From: CAYRMV01 sp964425255 | Lineage (GTDB): Bacteria; Bacteroidota; Bacteroidia; Flavobacteriales_D; Crocinitomicaceae | Reading direction: 5' to 3' | DNA length: 13,127 bases | NCBI GenBank assembly: GCA_964425255.1 | Contig: CAYRMV010000096.1 | Coordinates: forward strand, 1 to 13,127 | Shown: in pieces, positions 1 through 6,466 of the stretch | How positions within the stretch are numbered: the first letter of the stretch is position 1 | How the letters are laid out: every line of letters starts with the position of its first letter | Made by a program: the position numbers and the translations under genes | The notes under the pieces: generated by a model | The model's input: only the letters and a program-made list of their open reading frames with translations | Told to the model about the DNA's origin: nothing | Database searches by the model: none

Positions 1-234
1 TAACTCAATTTTTTTCTTTGAACTTGAATTTGAATACAATTCTCCTGTCAGATAACATTTTAACTGTTGATACTTTATGAGTTCATGTATTTTTGTTTTG
101 CTTTTAGAATCAGATTTATCGTAACATATTTTCAATAACTCCAATTTGTTTTCCACAAAACGAACGATAGCTTTGGCTTGATTTGGAGAAATCGCCGAAA
201 CTAGCTTTTGGAGTTCTTCTAGTGGTTTTTGCAT
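1..234 (-). CDS. Partial hypothetical protein, C-terminus off the window
   Basis: An open minus-strand frame starts at an ATG (232-234) and runs 78 codons without any stop to the left edge, so the gene is cut by the window. The visible N-terminus (MQKPLEELQKLV...) is charged and looks helical: EELQKLVSAISPNQAK, then VRFVENKLELLKI, then a Lys/Ser-rich stretch. I recognise no family. It lies 65 bp downstream of the next minus-strand gene and may share its transcript. No TGA falls in the visible part, so it does not bear on the codon question raised by its neighbour. No Shine-Dalgarno sequence precedes the ATG. Confidence 0.5.
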   Translation of the reverse strand, partial: MQKPLEELQKLVSAISPNQAKAIVRFVENKLELLKICYDKSDSKSKTKIHELIKYQQLKCYLTGELYSNSSSKKKIEL

Positions 235-299
235 ACGTAACAGATGAAATTTGTCCTATAAATATACCAATTCATCTTTTAAACGAATCTATTTGTAGC

Positions 300-1385
300 T
301 TATTTCGTTTCTTTCTCTTTTGAAGGATCGATTTCTAAAAGAAGAGATATATACGTTTCTTCTTCATCTTCTGCCGTGTTAAACTCATCAGGATGAAATA
401 TTTTAGGATCGTCACCATCTATACAATAAATGATAGATGCTATACCTTTTTCATCAAATTGAAATGGAATCCATAGTTGGATATTTGTTAGAGCATGAAA
501 ACACCATAAAATGTTCTCAATCATTTCGTTATTTTCAGGATTGTTAAAAAATTCAGTATCTATAGTAACATCATATCCCAGTTTATCTGCAACTGCTTGA
601 ATAAGTTTAAAATGAAATTTATTGCTTTGCTCTATGGATTCAAATGCTTTGGCATCCGATTTCTTTAATAGTTCAGCAAATCTTGGATGATTCTTAAGGT
701 TGGAAAATGATTTACCTTTGCGGTAATCTTTTCATGGATAATTGAGATCTTTGAATGAAAATGTACCATAGGGCGTATCTTGTGATTCCATTGAAGTAAA
801 CATGATACCGTTTAGATTATGGACAACAATACCATTTTTATTTATTCTATAGCTGTAATTCATTGAAGTGAATTTTTCGTACAATACATCATTATAACTT
901 GTTCCACGATAGAATCTTTCAGTTTCATCTTGAGATAGTGACTCAATAAGTCATCCATCCGAACGGCTTTGATGTTGTCATTTTATACGCGATCTTACAT
1001 AATTCTTTATCTTGTCCAAGGATAAATATTTTCAGTTTCTGTAGAGTACATGATCTTCTTGTTTCATATCCAAGGTATCTGAATTAATTCCTGATTGTAT
1101 CCAAGCAGGAAACTGTCCTTTGTACCTTTTGATTATTTCATTGAAGAAGTCTTTATTCTCGTCCAATAATTCCAAAAAATCTATTCCTTCATCAGGTGTA
1201 AGTGTTTGAGTTTCGTCTTCCAATTTCTGGGCAATATCTCTAATAAGTTGTTCTTTAAACTTACTTTTTGATGCTAAATGAGTGATGAGTTTTTTTGCAA
1301 ACTCACTCTGCAATGCTTCATAAGGTTTTACAATGGTACATTGCTTAATTTCATTATCAAGATTTATAGTCTTTGGATTAGTCAT
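300..1385 (-). CDS. Hypothetical 361-residue protein read through four in-frame TGA codons
   Basis: From the ATG at 1383-1385 to a TAA at 300-302 one minus-strand frame of 362 codons has no TAA, no TAG and no frameshift, but four TGA codons (1032-1034, 978-980, 951-953, 732-734). I checked the frame codon by codon between 1034 and 660. Read in the standard code it breaks into a 117-residue N-terminal piece, short fragments and a 74-residue C-terminal piece, all collinear. The contexts (YRN-x-KYLSLDK, RIK-x-QHQS, SDG-x-LIES, LNYP-x-KDYR) suit Gly or Trp. The three clear Trp codons are all TGG and Gly is scarce without the TGAs, which slightly favours Gly (code 25, Absconditabacteria/Gracilibacteria) over Trp (code 4). 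The product is acidic and soluble-looking, with no signal peptide or membrane segment. Function unknown. A pseudogene with four stops is the alternative, but all four being TGA in A/T-rich DNA argues against it. Confidence 0.7.
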
Positions 1386-1417
1386 TCTTGGTGCTTATAC
1401 ATAAAACGAGTTAGTCT

Positions 1418-1445
1418 ATTTTAACTATTTTATATTTTTTGTCAA
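1418..1445 (-). promoter_or_regulatory. Sigma70-like promoter of the 300-1385 gene
   Basis: On the minus strand a perfect -35 TTGACA (1440-1445) is followed after 16 bp by TAAAAT (1418-1423). The predicted start of transcription is near 1411, about 25 nt before the ATG. This is the ordinary bacterial sigma70 layout and differs from the Bacteroidota-type promoters found in the core of the window. Confidence 0.5.
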
Positions 1446-1598
1446 GAAAAAGTGTTTAATCTATTTTCAAAGATATTATCCAAAAAAGTTCAATTCTTAT
1501 TACAGATTAGGCTCAAAATTTCATTTTTTTTTAAGAAAATTACTAAAAATGAAAAATAATTTTCATATCCCTACAGAAGCAACGATTTTGAAAACACA

Positions 1599-1680
1599 TT
1601 TTCCTCAAATTTTCCAAAACTCAACGTTTTTTCCTCAAATTTTCCTCAAATTTTACAATTAAAACATTGATTTACAATTA
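1599..1680. repeat. Two sets of short direct repeats ahead of the core
   Basis: TTTTCCTCAAATTTT occurs three times (starts 1599, 1629, 1640; the first two continue as TTTTCC) and TTTACAATTA twice (1652-1661, 1671-1680). They sit just upstream of the first promoter of the core and near the probable left boundary. They could be binding sites for the recombinases or a regulator, or chance in A/T-rich DNA. Confidence 0.45.
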
Positions 1681-1686
1681 GTTGAA

Positions 1687-1720
1687 TTTGTGTTTTGCAT
1701 AAATCATACTTTACCTTTGC
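1687..1720 (+). promoter_or_regulatory. Bacteroidota-type promoter driving the HD gene and the following block
   Basis: TTTG (1687-1690), a 21-bp spacer and TACCTTTG followed by C (1712-1720) match the Bacteroidota primary-sigma consensus (-33 TTG, -7 TAnnTTTG). Transcription would begin a few bases downstream, leaving a leader of about 15-20 nt before the ATG at 1745. The genes that follow to 8096 are all co-directional. Confidence 0.7.
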
Positions 1721-1744
1721 ATCAGAATCAACATCCAAAAGATC

Positions 1745-2299
1745 ATGCAAAAAACAAATTTCAATCATCAAATTCTTACACAGCAAGCCAAAGAATTTGC
1801 TTATTCCGCACACAAAAATCATTACTATCCTGACGGAAGACCCTACGCTTCTCATCTTGAAACGGTTTCTGCGTTAAGCAGACAATCTTTGCTTGAAGAT
1901 GCTACACTTCACGAAGGAACACTCATGTGTGTTAGCTACCTTCATGATACCATTGAAGATACGAAGACAAGATACGAAGATCTCGTGATGCACTTTGGCT
2001 CTAATATTTCAGATTCCGTCCTTGCACTTTCCAAAAACAAAAGTCTTTCAAAACAAGAACAGATTCAGGATAGTCTCAAAAGAATTCTTTTGACTTCCAA
2101 AGAGGCTCGGGTTGTGAAACTTGCGGATCGTATTGCGAACCTCTCACAAACCTTACTGCTTACTGACAAGAAATGGACTCCAAACTACAAAGAATACTAC
2201 CGAGAAGAATCCATTTTGATCCATCAAAAATTAGGAGGTTCTTCCTCGATTCTGAGTCAAAAACTAGCTGCTTTAATTTCAATTTATAATCGCATTTAA
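1745..2299 (+). CDS. SpoT/MESH1-like HD-domain hydrolase (possible ppGpp hydrolase)
   Basis: This 184-residue protein has the HD-hydrolase signature of the RelA/SpoT/MESH1 branch: H37 in PYASHLETV, HD at 67-68 followed by E71-D72 in the order HDxxED (LHDTIEDT), and D128/N132 in VVKLADRIANL. His and Asp residues at these places bind Mn2+ in SpoT and MESH1, and the ED pair is typical of their 3'-pyrophosphohydrolase site. The length is that of a stand-alone hydrolase; no synthetase or regulatory domain is present. It is cytosolic. The start is supported by the promoter 25 bp upstream; an ATG in another frame at 1695 is upstream of -7. It is the first gene of the core. Likely role is removal of ppGpp or a related alarmone or nucleotide, but the real substrate cannot be read from sequence, and some MESH1-like proteins act on NADPH or modified nucleotides. 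Confidence 0.75.
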   Translation: MQKTNFNHQILTQQAKEFAYSAHKNHYYPDGRPYASHLETVSALSRQSLLEDATLHEGTLMCVSYLHDTIEDTKTRYEDLVMHFGSNISDSVLALSKNKSLSKQEQIQDSLKRILLTSKEARVVKLADRIANLSQTLLLTDKKWTPNYKEYYREESILIHQKLGGSSSILSQKLAALISIYNRI

Positions 2300-2366
2300 A
2301 ATAATTGGTTTGCTCCTTTATCCTGAAAAAGAGACCCCATATTGTTTAACTCTAAATCATAAAGCA

Positions 2367-2423
2367 ATGATTCATGTAAACAAAGCTTTGGAAGAATTGG
2401 AAGCTGGAACGCTTCACGCTTAA
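2367..2423 (+). CDS. Possible small ORF or remnant in the HD-to-2535 gap
   Basis: A frame opens after a TAA at 2274-2276 and runs to a TAA at 2421-2423. It encodes YPEKETPYCLTLNHKAM followed by IHVNKALEELEAGTLHA. The only ATG is at 2367, giving 18 residues; a TTG at 2310 would give 37. The amphipathic, non-repetitive composition looks protein-like in an otherwise non-coding gap, so it may be a decayed or very short gene. I recognise no family. It sits where a ubiquitin-like modifier might be expected, but it has no terminal Gly-Gly and is too short for a complete beta-grasp fold. Confidence 0.2.
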   Translation: MIHVNKALEELEAGTLHA

Positions 2424-2476
2424 TCCAAAGAATTTAGGAAAATGAGCCAAGAACAGTAACTCATTCCTACAGACTC

Positions 2477-2505
2477 AAAGGAGCAAGCAGAAGGCTTGCT
2501 CCTTT
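2477..2505. repeat. Perfect 12-bp hairpin upstream of the 2535 gene
   Basis: AAAGGAGCAAGC (2477-2488), loop AGAAG and GCTTGCTCCTTT (2494-2505) form a perfect 12-bp stem. No run of T follows on either strand, so a classical intrinsic terminator is doubtful. It covers the ATG at 2496, which supports translation starting at 2535. It could attenuate transcription into the following genes or protect the mRNA end. Confidence 0.6.
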
Positions 2506-2534
2506 CCAAAAAAGATTCATTAAAAAATCACACA

Positions 2535-2888
2535 ATGAAAACATCAGAAAGTTTAACACAAGGAACACTCCATAGCTCAACTGTACATTACTACAAGACA
2601 AAAGACGGTAAAGCAATCTTTGCTTACTCCTTTGAAGATATGGGAGAATTCTATGATATCGCCATTCATCAATTACCACCTTTAAACGGGAGAGATTCGA
2701 GTTCATACAATCTCCATTGGCTTCCGTGTTCTGTATCACCTTTGAATATGAAAATATGCTTTTCAGGTGGAAAAGAACCAAAGACGATTGATAACGCTAA
2801 AGCCTTTTGTAAACAATACAGCGAACTCGTTTGGACTTACATTCAGACAGGGATTACCTTGGACGAGCAACTGCTCCGAAGAAACTGA
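2535..2888 (+). CDS. Conserved-looking hypothetical protein, possibly E2-like, next to JAMM and E1 genes
   Basis: The 117-residue product has no signal peptide or membrane segment. The C-terminal half carries a compact set of landmarks: H61 and P64-C65 in NLHWLPCS, C75 in KICFSGGKEPKT, then an amphipathic helix (DNAKAFCKQYSELVWTYIQTG). A His shortly before a Cys in a G-containing strand-turn is reminiscent of E2/UBC active sites, and the gene comes directly before JAMM and E1-like genes as in bacterial ubiquitin-like operons and PRTRC cassettes, where an E2-like gene (protein B) takes this place. The match is by context and pattern only. I chose ATG 2535 over 2496 because the latter lies inside a strong hairpin. 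It ends in TGA, 26 bp before the next ATG. If it is not an E2, it is a family I do not recognise. Confidence 0.6.
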   Translation: MKTSESLTQGTLHSSTVHYYKTKDGKAIFAYSFEDMGEFYDIAIHQLPPLNGRDSSSYNLHWLPCSVSPLNMKICFSGGKEPKTIDNAKAFCKQYSELVWTYIQTGITLDEQLLRRN

Positions 2889-2914
2889 AAAAATAATTTT
2901 AAATACTTGATAAA

Positions 2915-3565
2915 ATGAATCTAAGAATTAAAACTGATGTCTATCAAAGCATCGTTAAAAAAATTGGAAGTGGTGTTCCTGAAAAAGGAGGCATACTTCT
3001 CGGTGGCAAAGATGGTGTTATTACCGACTTCATTTTTGATGAAAATGCGGAAACGACAGCCTCAACCTATTCACTCAACATCGCTTATTTGAACCCAATC
3101 ATCAAAGCAAAAAAACAAGAGGGAAAGAGGCTTCTTGGAATTATACATTCCCACCCATTTGGGTACAGTGATTTGTCCCTTCCCGACAAACAGTACTTCC
3201 AAAATTTGTTCCAAAATTTTCCTGACTTAGACTATCTATTTTGTCCAATTGTTTTTTCAGCAAAACAAGGTGAGTTTGACTTTTTCGCCCATGTATTTCA
3301 CAAGGATGGTTCAACCGAGTTGGCAGAACTTGAGATCCTTCCCAACGACTACCATTTGTATGAACTAAAAACGCAACAAGCTAAAATTGAAAACTCGACC
3401 GAAGCCAAACAAATAGTAATTGTCATCCGTGAGCAAAATTCAACTCCGTCTCTCGACAAAAACTTTTTATACACACTTGAACTTGTGTTCTTCGGTCTGT
3501 TGCTCTCGAGTTTTTTCATCGTGGGAATGTATGTTACTTTTTTTCTACTCATCAAATACGCTTAA
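2915..3565 (+). CDS. JAMM/MPN metallo-isopeptidase-like protein with C-terminal membrane anchor
   Basis: The 216-residue protein shows a full JAMM zinc site: E23 in PEKGGILLGG, then H78-x-H80-P and S88-x-x-D91 in HSHPFGYSDLSLPD. In eukaryotic Rpn11/AMSH and bacterial Cap3/BilD-type enzymes this site cleaves (iso)peptide bonds after ubiquitin-like proteins. The JAMM fold fills about residues 1-145, followed by a linker and a strongly hydrophobic stretch at about 186-213 (VFFGLLLSSFFIVGMYVTFF), which should anchor the enzyme in the inner membrane with its catalytic domain most likely in the cytosol. Such an anchor is unusual for the family. It is followed after 3 bp by the E1-like gene, indicating co-translation. 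The likely job is trimming or removing a ubiquitin-like modifier; the substrate is unknown. PRTRC protein A is a comparable JAMM protein beside ThiF. Confidence 0.85.
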   Translation: MNLRIKTDVYQSIVKKIGSGVPEKGGILLGGKDGVITDFIFDENAETTASTYSLNIAYLNPIIKAKKQEGKRLLGIIHSHPFGYSDLSLPDKQYFQNLFQNFPDLDYLFCPIVFSAKQGEFDFFAHVFHKDGSTELAELEILPNDYHLYELKTQQAKIENSTEAKQIVIVIREQNSTPSLDKNFLYTLELVFFGLLLSSFFIVGMYVTFFLLIKYA

Positions 3566-3568
3566 GTT

Positions 3569-4492
3569 ATGGACTATTCAAGAATACAAGACAGCATTGA
3601 CACATTCGTTACAAAACATTCAAACTTTGTTATCGTAGGAGCAGGTGGTTCTTACAGTTTGATCACATCGTTGGCAAGAACGGGAATTGGAAAACTGACT
3701 GTCATCGATTTTGATACGGTAGAAGAAACCAACATTGTCCGACAAGGATACAAACAGGATGACATCGGAAAATTCAAAGTGGATGCTCTTGCTCAGGAAG
3801 TAAAAAGCATTAATCCAGAGGTGGAGTTCATCGGTATCAACAAAAGTCTATTGGAGATGACAGACGAGGAACTGGATACTACTTTTAAGGATGTAGATCT
3901 GTGCCTTTTTCTTACCGATTCTTTTCAGGCACAGGCTTTGGGAAATACAATAGCTTTGAAATATAACCTCCCTGCATTATGGGCAGGGTGGTATGAGAAA
4001 AGCCGTACAGCAGAACTGTTTTTTCAAGTACCGACACATACATCTGCTTGTTTTCGATGCGCTTGTTCATCACGCTACATCGCCAACAAAGAACAAGAAG
4101 TACAGGTTTCCTCAAATTCCAACACAATCGCTCATAGTTTAATTTTGGATTCATTCATCTGTATGATTGCACTCGGTATTCTTCACCGAGATAAATTTGG
4201 ATTTGTTCGACCCTCAGACCTTGCTTTGCGACAAGCCAACGAATATGAGCTTTTTTGGGACAATATGAAAGATGAAAATGGAGCTCTACCAAACTTCTTT
4301 CAATTCAAAGCACACCCAAGTGGTGGAAACGTTTTATTCGATAAAGCCTACGAACATCTAGGTGTGCATAGTCACAATTTCGTAAGCTATTGGCAAAAGG
4401 CAGAAGCCGAACTCAAGATCAATGGTTACGATTACGATTGCCCTGATTGCAACGGTTCTCTGCATTACGCTGTTCATCCACCTAAAATTTAA
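3569..4492 (+). CDS. E1/ThiF/HesA-family adenylyltransferase with Cys4 site
   Basis: The 307-residue protein carries the E1-like nucleotide-binding fold: VIVGAGGSYS (21-30), acidic VIDFDTVEETNIVRQ with D47/D49, N55 and R58, and DIGKFKV with K68/K70. These residues bind ATP-Mg and adenylate the C-terminus of a ubiquitin-like or sulfur-carrier protein in ThiF, MoeB and E1 enzymes. C161-x2-C164 (CFRC) and C291-x2-C294 (CPDC) probably form a structural zinc site. No catalytic Cys of the E1 thioester type is obvious. The C-terminal region (about 205-285) is extra relative to minimal ThiF. It starts 3 bp after the JAMM gene. With no thiamin or molybdopterin genes nearby, a role in ubiquitin-like conjugation is more likely than cofactor synthesis. 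The cognate modifier is not visible in the window. Confidence 0.85.
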   Translation: MDYSRIQDSIDTFVTKHSNFVIVGAGGSYSLITSLARTGIGKLTVIDFDTVEETNIVRQGYKQDDIGKFKVDALAQEVKSINPEVEFIGINKSLLEMTDEELDTTFKDVDLCLFLTDSFQAQALGNTIALKYNLPALWAGWYEKSRTAELFFQVPTHTSACFRCACSSRYIANKEQEVQVSSNSNTIAHSLILDSFICMIALGILHRDKFGFVRPSDLALRQANEYELFWDNMKDENGALPNFFQFKAHPSGGNVLFDKAYEHLGVHSHNFVSYWQKAEAELKINGYDYDCPDCNGSLHYAVHPPKI

Positions 4493-4496
4493 AGCA

Positions 4497-4664
4497 ATGA
4501 ATCCAACTCTTAAGATTTTTTTCAGCACCATCGGAGGTTTCATTGTCGCTCTGTTACGCTTCATTGTCGCCACTTTACTCGCTATTGCAAAACTGCTGAG
4601 TGCAATCTTTCTTTTTCTCATCCATGTTTTTGAAGAGACATTAAATAAACTAAAACCATGTTAA
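4497..4664 (+). CDS. Small membrane protein, possible anchor for the coupling ATPase
   Basis: The 55-residue product is almost entirely hydrophobic from residue 7 to 44 (FFSTIGGFIVALLRFIVATL and onward), enough for one long or two short membrane helices, with a short charged C-terminal tail (EETLNKLK). The ATG at 4497 is 4 bp after the E1-like stop, while upstream in-frame starts would overlap that gene. Its end overlaps the ATG of the VirD4-like gene by 7 bp, implying translational coupling. VirD4/TraG coupling proteins normally carry two N-terminal membrane helices, and the downstream ATPase lacks them, so this peptide may supply the membrane part as a separate subunit. That role is inferred. 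Confidence 0.65.
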   Translation: MNPTLKIFFSTIGGFIVALLRFIVATLLAIAKLLSAIFLFLIHVFEETLNKLKPC

Positions 4665-6064
4665 AAAAATTCATCATAAAACAATTAAAACAGACTCCCG
4701 TAGGCAAACAGATTGCTGATGCGATCTATGGAAAAGATCATAGTTTAAAAGCTGACTTTGGTAAGGCTTCCAGTCTGATTTCAAAAGAAGGAGATGGATT
4801 CAGCATTAACGGAACAGGTTACCTCTCTCTAGCAAAAAGCCGAGAAAATTACCTTGTCGTTGCCCCAAGTGGTCGTGGTAAGAGTCAGGTTTCCGTGATT
4901 CCATACCTTCTGAATGCAAAGGGTAAAAGTTCGCTCCTGGTCAACGATCCAAGTTCTGAACTCGCAACTACTACTATTCCGTACCTTGAATCATTCGGAT
5001 ACACCTGTCATATACTGGATTTCGGGATGAAAAAAGATGTGTACTTCAATCCACTTGATATCTGTTTGAATAACATCACTCAAATGCGGAAGGTTGCCAA
5101 GACCTTGCTCTCAGCAACAACTGAAAAAACAGAAGACTTTTTCGGTATTGCAGCAGAAGATTGTCTCGTACTCTTTATTCAATATGTAGTTGAATCAGAA
5201 CCTGTTCACTATCGCAATCTGGCAAATGTATACAGACTCATCCTTGAATTTCAGGCAAGTCCGCACTTGATCGAAAACCTGATGGCAAGTAAAGCATCAC
5301 AAGATGTATTACGTAAATTCAGAGCGTTGGTTGGTTCGAGTGAAAACACACGCAAGAGTATCATCGCAACGGCTCTTACAGCATTGTCATTTATTGGTGA
5401 AGACCCAGTTTTGTGCGATATTACCTCCCGAACAACTATTCGCTTTCAAGAATTCAGAATAAGTCCCCACGCTTTGTTTGTTCAGTTCCCAATTTCGGAT
5501 GTAAAGTATTACGCACCAATCGTGACTTTGTTCTTTCAGTCTGTATATAGTTTCGCCTTCTCGTATTTGCCACAGGAGAGCGAGAAGGACATTTGTTTCA
5601 TCCTTGACGAATTTGATACGCTGACAGCTATTCAGGATTATTCAACCATCATTTCCAACGCCCGAAAATTTAAGATTCCACAACAATTGATCTTGCAATC
5701 AGAAGCCTTGCTCTCAAAATATGGAGAGAATGCGAAAAACATCTTAAACAATCTGAATGTAAAATGCTACTACGGAGGCTTAGGTGAAGAAACCTATCAA
5801 TTGGAGCGTGTACTGGGAGTCTATGAGTACAAGGACGAAAAAACGGGAGCAATTCGTCAGCGATCACTCCTAAGTGCATCTGAAATCAGAGAAATGAAAG
5901 ATGAAATTCTTGTCATCGTATCGGGTGAAAAACCACTCAAAATTCCCATTACTCCAGCCTTTAAACAACCTGAATTAGTCCGAAAACTAACTATGCGTTC
6001 TCAACGGCGAGAACCCGTTCCAAACTATACGGTCAGCTATATTGATCTTACTCCATACAGATAA
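4658..6064 (+). CDS. VirD4/TraG-family type IV coupling ATPase without membrane domain
   Basis: The 468-residue protein has Walker A at 69-76 (APSGRGKS), conserved NDPSSELA after it, a typical FNPLD motif, Walker B around D317-E318 (FILDEFDTL) and the C-terminal LSASEIREMKDE...GEKPLKI region seen in VirD4/TraG proteins. These hexameric ATPases link the relaxosome to the type IV secretion channel and help move DNA. Coupling proteins are often 550-700 residues with two N-terminal membrane helices; here only about 65 polar residues precede Walker A and no membrane segment is seen. The preceding overlapping gene encodes a membrane peptide that could make up for it. No mating-pore genes are present, so the element probably borrows a channel or more genes lie elsewhere. 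It ends in TAA, 15 bp before the next ATG. Confidence 0.85.
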   Translation: MLKKFIIKQLKQTPVGKQIADAIYGKDHSLKADFGKASSLISKEGDGFSINGTGYLSLAKSRENYLVVAPSGRGKSQVSVIPYLLNAKGKSSLLVNDPSSELATTTIPYLESFGYTCHILDFGMKKDVYFNPLDICLNNITQMRKVAKTLLSATTEKTEDFFGIAAEDCLVLFIQYVVESEPVHYRNLANVYRLILEFQASPHLIENLMASKASQDVLRKFRALVGSSENTRKSIIATALTALSFIGEDPVLCDITSRTTIRFQEFRISPHALFVQFPISDVKYYAPIVTLFFQSVYSFAFSYLPQESEKDICFILDEFDTLTAIQDYSTIISNARKFKIPQQLILQSEALLSKYGENAKNILNNLNVKCYYGGLGEETYQLERVLGVYEYKDEKTGAIRQRSLLSASEIREMKDEILVIVSGEKPLKIPITPAFKQPELVRKLTMRSQRREPVPNYTVSYIDLTPYR

Positions 6065-6079
6065 ATCACACTAAAATAC

Positions 6080-6451
6080 ATGGTCATGAAACAGTCTGAA
6101 ATACCTCGTGAAGTACTGGAAAAATATGTGAGTGAAATAGCCAAAGAAAACGATTTGCCTCAAACACCATTTTGCCCAGCACAATGGAAAGTAATGGGTG
6201 AAAAAATGGATCATTTTGCTTCACTGAGTAAAAATGAAGGTGCTTCCCTGCTGTTGTTCTATGTCTGGTATAATTACCGTGATGTAGATTATGAAAACTT
6301 ACCGTGGACGATTCCAAAAATACCCAAGGAACTTTTTATAGAAATGCGATCTACGTGGTCTTCCCTTGAGCAGGATGTCATTGAATTCACCCAACTCAAT
6401 CAAAAAATCGCAGAACAACAACGAAAACAAGAACCCGAGCAAGAACGATAA
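6080..6451 (+). CDS. Hypothetical protein between coupling protein and DUF2958 genes
   Basis: The product is 123 residues from the ATG at 6080, or 121 from a second in-frame ATG at 6086; nothing in the leader decides between them. The middle is rich in aromatic residues (LLLFYVWYNYRDVDYENLPW, then IPKIPKELF), while the end is a charged helical tail (LNQKIAEQQRKQEPEQER) that could be a short coiled coil. It has no signal peptide or membrane segment. I do not recognise the family. Its place between the coupling protein and mobilization genes, with gaps of about 15 bp on both sides, suggests it is transcribed with them. Confidence 0.7.
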   Translation: MVMKQSEIPREVLEKYVSEIAKENDLPQTPFCPAQWKVMGEKMDHFASLSKNEGASLLLFYVWYNYRDVDYENLPWTIPKIPKELFIEMRSTWSSLEQDVIEFTQLNQKIAEQQRKQEPEQER

Positions 6452-6466
6452 TTTAAAACAAACACG

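Larger units (their letters stand above)
1386..1744. other. A/T-rich spacer between divergent genes, probably containing the left junction
   Basis: This 359-bp stretch separates the minus-strand left genes from the plus-strand core. It holds the left gene's promoter (1418-1445), a 10-bp inverted repeat TTTCATTTTT / AAAAATGAAA (1519-1528 and 1545-1554), an overlapping hairpin ATGAAAA-ATAA-TTTTCAT (1549-1566), direct repeats (1599-1680) and the core promoter (1687-1720). No convincing coding sequence is seen on either strand. The change from the left flank to the core most likely lies between about 1446 and 1690; I cannot place it exactly. Confidence 0.5.

Noticed and set aside
300..524. A separate 74-residue gene at 300-524 and a separate 117-residue gene at 1032-1385
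   Set aside because: They are in the same frame, and the sequence between them is open except for TGA codons, so one recoded gene explains both better.
1646..1877. Short open frames on both strands at 1646-1877
   Set aside because: They overlap the promoter and the start of the well-supported HD gene and have no family features.
2477..2505. Intrinsic terminator
   Set aside because: The stem is strong but no T-run follows on either strand; kept as a hairpin of unknown role.
2535..4492. Type II CBASS (Cap2/Cap3)
   Set aside because: There is no CD-NTase and no effector, and the E1-like protein is not fused to an E2 domain. The HD protein is not a nucleotidyltransferase.
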